Below, piece by piece: positions 25,544 through 33,037 of a stretch of 64,000 nucleotides of DNA. The position numbers and the translations under genes were made by a program. The notes under the pieces were generated by a model. It was not told the origin of the DNA, ran no database searches, and saw only the letters and a list, made by a program, of their open reading frames with translations. Position 1 is the first letter of the stretch; each line of letters starts with the position of its first letter. Origin of the DNA: an uncultured Alistipes sp. (GTDB lineage: Bacteria > Bacteroidota > Bacteroidia > Bacteroidales > Rikenellaceae). The DNA lies in assembly GCA_938014215.1 (NCBI GenBank), contig CALLRW010000002.1:62001-126000 (forward strand), given 5' to 3'.

Positions 25544-26508
25544 CGTCGTTCGTTTTGCGTTGTCGGCTTCGCCGGTTCGTAGGTCGGGTTGACCACCGCC
25601 CAGCCGTTCGTATCCTTCGTATCGATCCAGACGCCCCGCCACGGCCGGAATATCAGCGCCGGGAAGGTCAGGGCATCCTTCTGCGAAAGATCCACCGTCT
25701 GCTGCGTATAGGCGTACATCCGGTCGCTGCGGTCGGCAACAACCAACATCAGGTTCTCCGAGCTGACCGTCATCCGGTAGAGACCCGTCGTCCCGTCGGC
25801 ATAGCCCTGGAAGCTCGGGATCGTCCGCGTATCGGTCGGATCGGTCTTCGAGGTGATCTTGCCGCTCACTGCATCGTCATACGAGGCGATGTACCACGCC
25901 GTCGTGTCCGCAGCGTAGGCGTAGACCTCCATCTTCGAGATCTGCGTCGGCTCGGCCCCCTCCAGCAGCTGGAACTTCGCATCCACGTAGCACTCGCGCG
26001 AAACCGGCGGCGCGTAGAACTCGTTGTAGAAACTCCAGTTGCCGTCCTTGTACGACGTCCCCTCCTTCCAGATCTTGAACGGAAGCGTCACATAAAGGTT
26101 CGGCAGGTTCACCTCCACCTCCTGCTGCGTATAGGCGTAAAGCCGGTGGACCGGATCCACCGCCACGATCATCTGCGTCGGCGACGACAGCGACAGCTTC
26201 ACCCAGCCGGTCGTCCCCTCCTGTGCGTAGGGTTCCGACGTCGCAACGGGCGTGGTGATCTGCTCCGACGGGCGGCTCTTGAGGCTGATCACCCCGTTGA
26301 GTGCATCCTCGTAGCTGGCCACCGTATAGAGGTTCGTATCCGCCGAAAAGGCATAGGCCTTCAGCCCCTCGAAGGGTTCGTAGGGATCCGTCGACAGCGT
26401 CTGCGACAGCGGCTTGATCACGTAGTTCGTCCGGATCGAGGTGTCCTTGAAACATCCCCATCCCAGCAGGACCAAACCCGCAAGCAGTCCGATTCGTAAT
26501 CTCTTCAT
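25540..26508 (-). CDS. Lipoprotein with an internally duplicated ~110-residue domain
   Basis: A 322-residue lipoprotein (LLGWGC, C19) that I do not recognise by name. Two similar halves are visible. One starts LKAYAFSADTNLYTVASYED and the other MEVYAYAADTTAWYIASYDD; both continue through G-x-I-x-x-K and TTG, and end with RxYAYTQQxV and a short PFKIWK or LIFRPWR strand. The repeat suggests two tandem beta-sandwich domains. It lies eight bases after folK and overlaps the next lipoprotein gene by four bases. Confidence 0.75.
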   Translation of the reverse strand: MKRLRIGLLAGLVLLGWGCFKDTSIRTNYVIKPLSQTLSTDPYEPFEGLKAYAFSADTNLYTVASYEDALNGVISLKSRPSEQITTPVATSEPYAQEGTTGWVKLSLSSPTQMIVAVDPVHRLYAYTQQEVEVNLPNLYVTLPFKIWKEGTSYKDGNWSFYNEFYAPPVSRECYVDAKFQLLEGAEPTQISKMEVYAYAADTTAWYIASYDDAVSGKITSKTDPTDTRTIPSFQGYADGTTGLYRMTVSSENLMLVVADRSDRMYAYTQQTVDLSQKDALTFPALIFRPWRGVWIDTKDTNGWAVVNPTYEPAKPTTQNERR

Positions 26509-26516
26509 CGTTGTCT

Positions 26517-27011
26517 CTATGCGTTGTTTCTGAGCGCCGCGAGCATCTCGCCGACCGTCTGTCCCGTCACCGGATGACGCCGCTGGCGCATGATTTCGTT
26601 CAGCGGGACCAGCGCAAACTCCCGCTCCGCCAGCCGCGGATGGGGCAGCGTCAGCCGTTCGTCCGACAGAACCACGTCGTCGTAGAAGATCACGTCGATG
26701 TCGATCGGCCGCGAACAGTAGGCCGCTCCCGACGACGCCTTCTCGATCGCCTCGGCAGCCCGGTTGCGCCCCAGCTCCCGCTCGATGGCCTGGCAGGCGT
26801 CAAGCACCTCGTGCGGCGTGAGGTCCGTCGAGATCTCCAGCGCCTGGTTCGAGAAGCGCTCCGTACTCCGGAAACCCCACGGCTCGCTTTCGTAGCGGTG
26901 CGAACACCGCAGTACTGCGCCTACCCGCGAATTGATCAACTGTTGTGCCGTCTGGAGGGTCCGCTTCACGTCCCCCAGATTTCCTCCCATTAACAATGCC
27001 ACGCGTGCCAT
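26517..27011 (-). CDS. folK: 2-amino-4-hydroxy-6-hydroxymethyldihydropteridine diphosphokinase
   Basis: A 164-residue folate-pathway enzyme (HPPK) that transfers pyrophosphate from ATP to the pterin. It shows ALLMGGNLGDVKRTLQTA at the start, SYRYESEPWG-like HRYESEPWGF, and the metal and ATP site in RPIDIDVIFYDD followed by LTLPHPRLAEREFALVPL. All core motifs are present. It lies between holB and a lipoprotein gene in the long minus-strand operon. Confidence 0.94.
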   Translation of the reverse strand: MARVALLMGGNLGDVKRTLQTAQQLINSRVGAVLRCSHRYESEPWGFRSTERFSNQALEISTDLTPHEVLDACQAIERELGRNRAAEAIEKASSGAAYCSRPIDIDVIFYDDVVLSDERLTLPHPRLAEREFALVPLNEIMRQRRHPVTGQTVGEMLAALRNNA

Positions 27012-27015
27012 ACCG

Positions 27016-28161
27016 TTACAAATGTTTTATCATCTTGCTCACCGTGAGCGCAAAGTGCGTGAAGACGATCGTCGGATTGCCGTTCTGCGCGATCTGCGCC
27101 CCGGCCCGCTCGATCTCCGCGATCAGCGGCTCGATGTTCTGCGGCCCGACAAACGGCGCAAATTTCGAGCAGAAGGACAACTCCTCGCCCCACAGATAGC
27201 CGATCTGCGGAATCCCCGCGTGGAGCATGAAGCTCTCCCGAAGCAGCCGAGCCGCATTGCGCAGAAAGGCCCGCTGCTGTTCGCGCGAGAGCTGCGCAAC
27301 CTCCTCGGCCCAGCCGATCAGTTCGAGGTGCCGGTCGTTGTAGCTCAGCCGCATCAGGCTGCAGAAGAGGTCGAAGTTCTCCTTCCGCAGCGCGTCGTGT
27401 TCGCCGGCCGCCAGGTGGCTCAGCTCGATCACGTCGCCGCCGGCCAGCCGCGCCATGTTCCGCGCCTGGATCGGATCGCTCACTCCGCGCCGTCGCGCCT
27501 CCGCCTCGAGCACCTCCGGCGTGATGCGCGGCACGGCCACCTCCTGCGTCCGCGAGAGGATCGTCGGAAGCAGCCGGTCGGGCTGTTCGCTCACCAGAAT
27601 GAAGAGCGTCCGCTCCCACGGCTCCTCGAGGATCTTCAAAATCTTGTTCGACGCCTCCTCGTTCATCGTCTCCGGCAGCCACACCAGCATCGTCTTGTAG
27701 TCTGACTCGAAGCTCTTGAATGAGAGTTTGCGGATGATTTCGTCCGCCTCGCGCGCCGAGATCATCCCCTTGAGCGTCTTGCCCAGGTCGAGCCGGTCGT
27801 ACCACTCCTGCGGCGTGAAGTAGCCCCGTCGCTCGGCAAACAGCGCCCGGAACGGTGTCAGGAACTCGTCGCTCAGCATCGCTTCGCCCGACTTCTTGCC
27901 TTGCCTGTTCACCGGGAAGACCAGATGCAGGTCCGGATGGGCCAGCTCCGCGATCTGCCGGCAGTCGGGGCACTCGCCGCACGAATCACCGTCGTGACGG
28001 TGGCGGCAGCAGAGGTACTGCACGTAGGCAACGGCCAGCGCCAGCGTGCCGTAGCCCGCGGCCCCCGTAAAGAGCTGCGCGTGGCTCACACGCCCCGCAT
28101 CGACCGACCGGGCCAGATGCCGCTTCAGATCCTCCTGACCGATGATATCCGCAAATCGCAT
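27016..28161 (-). CDS. holB: DNA polymerase III delta-prime subunit
   Basis: A 381-residue clamp-loader subunit. The AAA+ domain starts IIGQEDLKRHLARSVDAGRVSHAQLF. The nucleotide loop is degenerate (GAAGYGTL, no lysine), as expected for delta-prime, which does not hydrolyse ATP. Zinc-ligand cysteines lie at about 51, 61, 64 and 67 (CRHRHDGDSCGECPDC). ARNMARLAGGDVIELSHLA fits the lid domain, and a helical collar domain follows. It starts four bases after the flippase stop. Confidence 0.9.
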   Translation of the reverse strand: MRFADIIGQEDLKRHLARSVDAGRVSHAQLFTGAAGYGTLALAVAYVQYLCCRHRHDGDSCGECPDCRQIAELAHPDLHLVFPVNRQGKKSGEAMLSDEFLTPFRALFAERRGYFTPQEWYDRLDLGKTLKGMISAREADEIIRKLSFKSFESDYKTMLVWLPETMNEEASNKILKILEEPWERTLFILVSEQPDRLLPTILSRTQEVAVPRITPEVLEAEARRRGVSDPIQARNMARLAGGDVIELSHLAAGEHDALRKENFDLFCSLMRLSYNDRHLELIGWAEEVAQLSREQQRAFLRNAARLLRESFMLHAGIPQIGYLWGEELSFCSKFAPFVGPQNIEPLIAEIERAGAQIAQNGNPTIVFTHFALTVSKMIKHL

Positions 28162-28165
28162 CCCC

Positions 28166-29635
28166 TTATCCCCGTTTGATGACCGAGCGGAGCATCGCCC
28201 CCACGTCGATCCGTTCGCGGCGGATCAGGTAGAGGCCGTAGCCCGCAAACAGCACTATATTAAACGCATAGATGACAAACTTATTGTCTGTCAGGCGTGT
28301 CGCCGCCTCGCACACGACAAAGACCGCCAGCGCCGTGATCACGTACTCCCAGATCCGGCGCCACGGATAGGGCGTCGGGAAGTAGCGCCGGTTGAGCCAC
28401 CAGCTCACCGCCACCATCACCGATTCGCTCGCCAGGCGCGCCCAGGCGGCGCCGTAGTAGCCCCACGTCGGGATCAGACCGAAGCCGAAGAGCGTCATCG
28501 CCACCAGTCCCGATCCCGTCACCACGATGGCCAGCGAGGTCCGCTCCTCACGCTTGTACCAGAACGAGAGGTTCAGCCATACGCCCGTCAGCACGTTGGC
28601 CCCCAGCACCACCGGCAGAATGAAGATGCCCTCGCGGAAATCCCGACCCACGATCAGCGCAAAGAGGTCGCGGAACAGCGCGATGCCCAGGAAGATCAGC
28701 ATCGAGGCCATGACGTAGTACTTCAGCGCCGCGGCGTTCATCGCCACGAAGTCCGACTTCTTGAAGTTCGACAGGAAGAAGGGTTCGGCCGCCAGGCGGT
28801 ACATCTGGTAGAAGAGCATCATCACCACGGCGATCTTCGTGATGGCGCCGTAGACGCCCAACTGCGCCATTGCCCCCTCGGGAACGAGGTATTTGATCAG
28901 CTGACGGTCGATGAATTCGTTGGCCGTACCGGCCAGGCCGCCCACCAGCAGCGGCAGCGAATAGGCAAAGACCGCCGTCAGCAGCGCCCAGTTGATCCGC
29001 GGCACGGTGCGGTCGGTCGTCGTCAGGATCACCAGCCACGTCACCACGCTCGCCACCAGGTTGGCCACGAAGACCCACCCCACGCCGAAATCCGTCGCAA
29101 AGAGCCCCGCGGCGCCGAAACCGAAGGCCAGCGCCACGTTCAGCACCACGTTCATCGCCTTCAGACCCACGAAGGTCATCGCACGCCCCTGTTCGCGCAG
29201 CCGCGAGAAGGGGATGCAGCCCCAGACGTCGAAGAGGATGATCAGCGCCACCCAGACGACATACTCCGGATGGGCCGTATAGGCTTCGCCCATGAGCGAG
29301 GCCACGCCGTTGCGGAAGAGCGCCACCAGCGCAAAGAAGACCGCCGCGGCCAGCGACGTGATGCCCCATGTCGTGGCAAAGAGGCGTCGCTTGGCCCCCT
29401 GAACGTCGCCGCCGGCCTCCTCGGCCTTGGCCGAAAAACGGAAGTAGCTCGACTCCATTCCCATGGTCAACAGCGTCAGCGCCAGCGGAATCAGAGCGTA
29501 AACGTCCGTAACGATTCCGTAGGTCTCCTGTCCGAATACACGCGTATAGTAGGGCGTGAGCAGGTAGCTCAGGAACCGCACCACGATGGTGCTGATGCCG
29601 TAGACGGCAGTCTGTTTGGCCAGTTTTTCGAGCAT
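28166..29635 (-). CDS. Polysaccharide flippase (Wzx/MATE-like)
   Basis: A 489-residue integral membrane protein with about 14 hydrophobic segments, beginning MLEKLAKQTAVYGISTIVVRFLSYLLTPYYTRVF. The pattern and the R/K-flanked loops match the oligosaccharide flippase family that moves undecaprenyl-linked glycans across the inner membrane. No glycosyltransferase cluster adjoins it, so the cargo is unknown. The start is the ATG at 29635, twenty bases downstream of a TATCTTTG box. It is the first gene of a ten-gene minus-strand operon reaching 19953. Confidence 0.9.
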   Translation of the reverse strand: MLEKLAKQTAVYGISTIVVRFLSYLLTPYYTRVFGQETYGIVTDVYALIPLALTLLTMGMESSYFRFSAKAEEAGGDVQGAKRRLFATTWGITSLAAAVFFALVALFRNGVASLMGEAYTAHPEYVVWVALIILFDVWGCIPFSRLREQGRAMTFVGLKAMNVVLNVALAFGFGAAGLFATDFGVGWVFVANLVASVVTWLVILTTTDRTVPRINWALLTAVFAYSLPLLVGGLAGTANEFIDRQLIKYLVPEGAMAQLGVYGAITKIAVVMMLFYQMYRLAAEPFFLSNFKKSDFVAMNAAALKYYVMASMLIFLGIALFRDLFALIVGRDFREGIFILPVVLGANVLTGVWLNLSFWYKREERTSLAIVVTGSGLVAMTLFGFGLIPTWGYYGAAWARLASESVMVAVSWWLNRRYFPTPYPWRRIWEYVITALAVFVVCEAATRLTDNKFVIYAFNIVLFAGYGLYLIRRERIDVGAMLRSVIKRG

Positions 29636-29654
29636 ACGAAGGCTATATAGGCAG

Positions 29655-29662
29655 CAAAGATA
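29655..29662 (-). promoter_or_regulatory. Predicted promoter -7 box for the flippase-to-rbfA operon
   Basis: The minus strand reads TATCTTTG, a perfect TAnnTTTG box, 20 bases before the flippase ATG. TTTG also occurs directly upstream, but not at the usual 19-base spacing. No other clear box occurs in the ten genes downstream. Confidence 0.6.
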
Positions 29663-29827
29663 CAAATTTTAACCGGATTGCCCGCATCATTTCCGCTTCT
29701 TTCTCCGAAAGAAGGGCATGAAAAATCGTCCGCACGCCGGAGCGGGTGCGGACGGTATCGTCGGGCGGAAAGCATGTGGGGTGGAGGCGCCGTTGCCGCG
29801 TCCGGCATCCGGGCACAGGAGGTCGAG

Positions 29828-29963
29828 GTCGTACACGCCCCGCGGTCATGGGCGATCCCGCTACGGGATCCCTTGCACGGCTGCCGGTGATTGATGTCGT
29901 GCACGCCCCGCAGTCATGGGAGGCCCCCCTGCGGAATTCCTGGCACGACTGCCGGTGATTGAC
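29828..29963. repeat. Two tandem 68-bp repeats plus a partial third copy
   Basis: Copies at 29828-29895 and 29896-29963 share blocks such as CACGCCCCGC, GTCATGGG and CTGCCGGTGATTGA; a truncated copy follows to about 29985. The first copy contains the palindrome GATCCCGctaCGGGATC. The array fills the gap between the divergently oriented ends near corA and the flippase promoter. No open frame spans it convincingly. Confidence 0.75.
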
Positions 29964-29987
29964 GCCGCGCACCGTCCCCGGCGGTTC

Positions 29988-30971
29988 CTAAAGCCACTTC
30001 TTGTAGCGGAAAAACCAGATCGTCAGGATCGAAGCGATGATCATCAGCGCAATGGCAAACAGATAGCCCACCGGAACCACCCAGCCGTTCGACAACGTCC
30101 AGGTCCACTCCAGTTCGGGCATCGTCTTGAAGTTCATGCCGTAGATCGACGCGATGAGCGTCGCCGGCATGAAGATAACCGCCGCCACCGAGAAGATCTT
30201 CACGATGCCGTTCTGCTCGATGTTGATCAGACCCAGCGCCGCATCCTGGATGTAGTCCAATCGCTGGAAACTGAAGTCCGCATGGTTGATCAGCGAGTTC
30301 ACGTCCTTGATCATCAGCTGCAGACGCGGGTAGATATCGTTCGGGAAGCGCTCCGAACGCAGGATCCCCGACAGCACCCGCTGTCGGTCGAAGATGTTCT
30401 CGCGCAGCGACATCGTACTCTCCTGCAACGCACTGATGCGGTGCAGAACCTCCTTGTCGATCGAATCCTCCGAGTTCACATCCTTCGACAACGCCGCAAC
30501 CTGTTTGGCAATCAGCTCCACCAGGTCGGCATCGAAGTCGATGCGCACCTCCAGCAGCGAAATGAACAGGTGATAACCCGTCGAGTAGCTCCGGTAGTTC
30601 ATCTGCAGCCGCTTCTCCGTCTCGCGGAAGGTCCGGAACTCGGCGTTGCGCACCGAAACCAGCACGCCTTCGTTCGAGATGATGAACGACACCGGCTCCA
30701 CGATGAACGAATCGCCCGTCGGAATGAAAAAGTTCGCATTCGACACGATCGAGTTCTCGTTCTCCGAGTACTTCGACGTCGACTCGATCTCCTCGACCTG
30801 CTGACGCGTCTGAAGACTGATCTCCATGAAGTTCTCGACGGCCTTCTGCTCCTTGATCGTGGGCGACAACATGTCGATCCAGAGAATGTCGTCATAACCC
30901 AGCTCGTCGAAGAGCTTCGTATCCGCATTCCGGATGATCTTGTTGTATTGCTTGAGATAGATGGTAATCAT
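29988..30971 (-). CDS. corA: CorA-family magnesium/cobalt transporter
   Basis: A 327-residue divalent-cation channel. A long cytoplasmic funnel domain is followed by two C-terminal membrane helices. The selectivity motif YGMNF is at about 277-281, the periplasmic loop is KTMPELEWTW, and a basic RYKKWL tail ends the protein. CorA works as a homopentamer that takes up Mg2+. All key features are intact. Confidence 0.93.
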   Translation of the reverse strand: MITIYLKQYNKIIRNADTKLFDELGYDDILWIDMLSPTIKEQKAVENFMEISLQTRQQVEEIESTSKYSENENSIVSNANFFIPTGDSFIVEPVSFIISNEGVLVSVRNAEFRTFRETEKRLQMNYRSYSTGYHLFISLLEVRIDFDADLVELIAKQVAALSKDVNSEDSIDKEVLHRISALQESTMSLRENIFDRQRVLSGILRSERFPNDIYPRLQLMIKDVNSLINHADFSFQRLDYIQDAALGLINIEQNGIVKIFSVAAVIFMPATLIASIYGMNFKTMPELEWTWTLSNGWVVPVGYLFAIALMIIASILTIWFFRYKKWL

Positions 30972-31041
30972 GTAAGGCTCTCTGTAAAGTTCGTGAATCC
31001 GTGGTCAAGAGAGGCGGACACATCCCTGTCCGCTAACCTCT

Positions 31042-31599
31042 TCAGCCCGGATTGGTCCTCGGGGCAACCTTCAGGCCCGAGTCCCAGAACTTCTTGAGTG
31101 CCTTGTCTTTCTGATTGTCGAAAATGTAATCGAAATGGGCCAGCCCTTCGTAAGCCCGTCCCGGATCGTCGGTATACGGCGACTCCAGTATCGCTTCGTA
31201 ACCGCGCTCCAGACCGTAGGTCAGCGCGTACTGAAGCGCCTCCACCGTCTCGGGCTCCACCTCCGGGTGGGCCACCCACAGGGCGAAGGCAAACGGAAGT
31301 TTGCCGTAGGGTTTCCACGCCTCGAGGAGCGGATCCTCGATTTCGAGCAGCGACGTCAACGACGCAGGTACGCCTCCGACACAGTACTCGGTGACCAGCC
31401 GGGCGCTTTTCAGACCCGGATAGGCGGCGGCCGGAATCAGGGCGATGTCGGCCTGGCGATCGATGAAACGCTGAAGGGATTCGGCGGGAGTAGACAGCAA
31501 CAATTCGGCACGGAGATTACCCTCGTGCTGGATACCATAGATGAATGGCGTCGTGCTCAGGCACGACACAACGGCTATACGGGGTACTGTGACCATCAT
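31042..31599 (-). CDS. MqnA-like menaquinone-pathway protein lacking its central segment
   Basis: A 185-residue protein of the MqnA/MqnD periplasmic-binding fold. In the futalosine route MqnA is chorismate dehydratase. The first ~95 residues align well with the family (RIAVVSCLSTTPFIYGIQ, DIALIPAAAYPGL, VTEYCVGG), and so do the last ~85 (AWKPYGKLPFAFALWVAH to ALKKFWDSGLKV). The roughly 60 residues that normally join them, including the YLDxxSRTS and GDRAL motifs, are missing in frame. The start is one of two adjacent ATGs at 31599/31596. It is either a decayed enzyme or a shortened relative; family length is usually about 240-280 residues. Confidence 0.65.
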   Translation of the reverse strand: MMVTVPRIAVVSCLSTTPFIYGIQHEGNLRAELLLSTPAESLQRFIDRQADIALIPAAAYPGLKSARLVTEYCVGGVPASLTSLLEIEDPLLEAWKPYGKLPFAFALWVAHPEVEPETVEALQYALTYGLERGYEAILESPYTDDPGRAYEGLAHFDYIFDNQKDKALKKFWDSGLKVAPRTNPG

Positions 31600-31630
31600 C
31601 CATAAGGTATAAAAATGTTGGTTCGAGAAA

Positions 31631-31638
31631 CAAAGGTA
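31631..31638 (-). promoter_or_regulatory. Predicted promoter -7 box for the MqnA-like gene
   Basis: The minus strand reads TACCTTTG, a TAnnTTTG match, 32 bases before the ATG at 31599. Confidence 0.5.
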
Positions 31639-31691
31639 CGATAAAATTCCGGAAACTTTTCCATATTTTTTGGAAAAAGTGCGCCGACCTC

Positions 31692-31723
31692 TTGACAAGG
31701 GGGGTGGCGTCGTCGTATATTTG
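31692..31723 (+). promoter_or_regulatory. Predicted promoter of the phage structural island
   Basis: TTGA at 31692-31695 (-33) and TATATTTG at 31716-31723 (-7) are spaced 20 bases apart, one of the two-box matches in the window to the Bacteroidetes promoter consensus. It points into the phage-gene operon, across a leader of about 350 bases. Confidence 0.6.
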
Positions 31724-32071
31724 TCATGCAATCAACAGGCATTCGCCTCGTTTCGGCAAGTTATCAACATTTTTATTATCGCTGTAAATCACAGCTTTGC
31801 CGAAATCAAAAAGCCGTTTTCAACAGACTGTCGACAATTTGTAGACATTTTGTCGACACAAGAACGCCCCCTCTCGGGGTATTGTTGACAACCGTCAGCC
31901 CCATTCCGCATCTCCCGCTTCGGAGCCTCCCTCCCGACCGATCCTTCCGCGACCGGCACCAGGCCCTTTCCGCCCGCCGACCGGCACCGTCTTTCCCGTC
32001 TGCCGCCGGTCACAGCCCGGCCTCCCCGGCATCCGCCCCGCACCCTTTCATCCTTCAAAAAACAATCGACC
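31724..32071 (+). other. Long untranslated leader with clustered TTnTnnACA nonamers
   Basis: This 348-base stretch holds no gene I can support. The AT-rich left half carries six related nonamers: TTATCAACA (31761), TTTTCAACA (31817), TTGTCGACA in inverse (31829-31837), TTGTAGACA (31839), TTGTCGACA (31850) and TTGTTGACA (31882). Two palindromic TGTCGACA cores flank one copy 21 bases apart. A small CCCC-TCTC-GGGG hairpin lies at 31867-31879. The right half is C-rich. Confidence 0.6.
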
Positions 32072-33037
32072 ATGCCATTTGCCAGCGTTCCCCAACAGTT
32101 CTTCCCGCTCGATCGCGAGATCAACTACACCTTCGAACAGGACCAAGCCAAAAGCATCGACTTCCGAATCATCAACAACACCTACAACCAACTCATCGGC
32201 GTCAAACGCCCCCTCCCGGCAACCTCCGTCACGATCAACATCGCCTCGATCCTCCGCAGCCAGATCGCCTTCACGCCGCGATTCGGCGCAAGCGGATTCC
32301 GGAATCTGACCGACCGCGGCATCACCATCCGCGTCGAAGCCGTCGAAACCGACAGCGGTCTCCTCGTCGACACCTCCCCGGTGCGGACCTTCCTGATCGG
32401 CGACCAGCAGGTCATCATCCCCGGAATCCGTACGACCATGCCCCTCGAACGCATCATCCCGGCCGATGCCTCCGACGAGATCTCGCTCCTCACCGAAGAG
32501 GACTGCACCCTCTACATCACGGCCGAAGGACCGGACAGCACCCAGATACAGAGCTACAGCGCCTCCGGAGCCGGTCTCCACATCTTCTACCTCTCGCCCG
32601 CCGACTTCCCCGGATGCGAAACCCTCACCCTCGATGCGGGCCGCTACGGTGAGATCCGCTACACGGTGGTCCCCGCCTCGGAGGAGTTCACCCGCATCGC
32701 CTGGCAGAGCCATGCCGGGTCGGTCGAACAGTACTCCTTCCCCGTCACGCAATCGACCACGCTGCGAACCTCGAAACAACGCGCCGAAGGGTATGACGGG
32801 CATCTGGTGACGCAGATCGAATCGTCGCGCGAAATGACCTTCGTCTCGGCGCTCGAACGGGAAGCGGTCTTGGAGCCCCTCTGCGAAATCCTCTCGTCGC
32901 CCAATGTCTGGATCAACCGCCACGGCGGATTCATCCCGCTCGACATCCTCTCCGAGGAGGCCGTCATCCGGCAATACGGCGTGCTGCGCACGCTGGAGAT
33001 CGTCTCACGCCCCAAAAACGACCAACAATGGATCTGA
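32072..33037 (+). CDS. Phage tail-associated protein (putative, Dit-like position)
   Basis: A 321-residue protein that I do not recognise by family. It has no signal peptide or membrane helix and is beta-rich throughout (ITIRVEAVETDSGLLVDTSPVRTFLIGD, GLHIFYLSPADFP, HLVTQIESSREMTFVSALE). Its stop overlaps the start of the 785-residue gene by ten bases, and that gene is tail-like. In many Bacteroidetes prophages a ~320-residue and a ~700-800-residue gene follow each other downstream of the tape measure, so a distal-tail role is suggested by position. It is the first gene after the long leader. Confidence 0.6.
   Translation: MPFASVPQQFFPLDREINYTFEQDQAKSIDFRIINNTYNQLIGVKRPLPATSVTINIASILRSQIAFTPRFGASGFRNLTDRGITIRVEAVETDSGLLVDTSPVRTFLIGDQQVIIPGIRTTMPLERIIPADASDEISLLTEEDCTLYITAEGPDSTQIQSYSASGAGLHIFYLSPADFPGCETLTLDAGRYGEIRYTVVPASEEFTRIAWQSHAGSVEQYSFPVTQSTTLRTSKQRAEGYDGHLVTQIESSREMTFVSALEREAVLEPLCEILSSPNVWINRHGGFIPLDILSEEAVIRQYGVLRTLEIVSRPKNDQQWI

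Noticed and set aside
29569..29972. Two short minus-strand frames across the 68-bp repeats
   Set aside because: They only translate the repeat and the flippase promoter region; neither has a plausible start context or domain.
31724..32071. Replication origin at the minus/plus strand switch with DnaA-box-like nonamers
   Set aside because: Genes do diverge here, but the nonamers differ from TTATCCACA at one or two positions, no dnaA or other origin-linked gene is near, and the plus strand to the right is C-rich (for example 29 C against 13 G in 35881-35940), opposite to what a leading strand should show.
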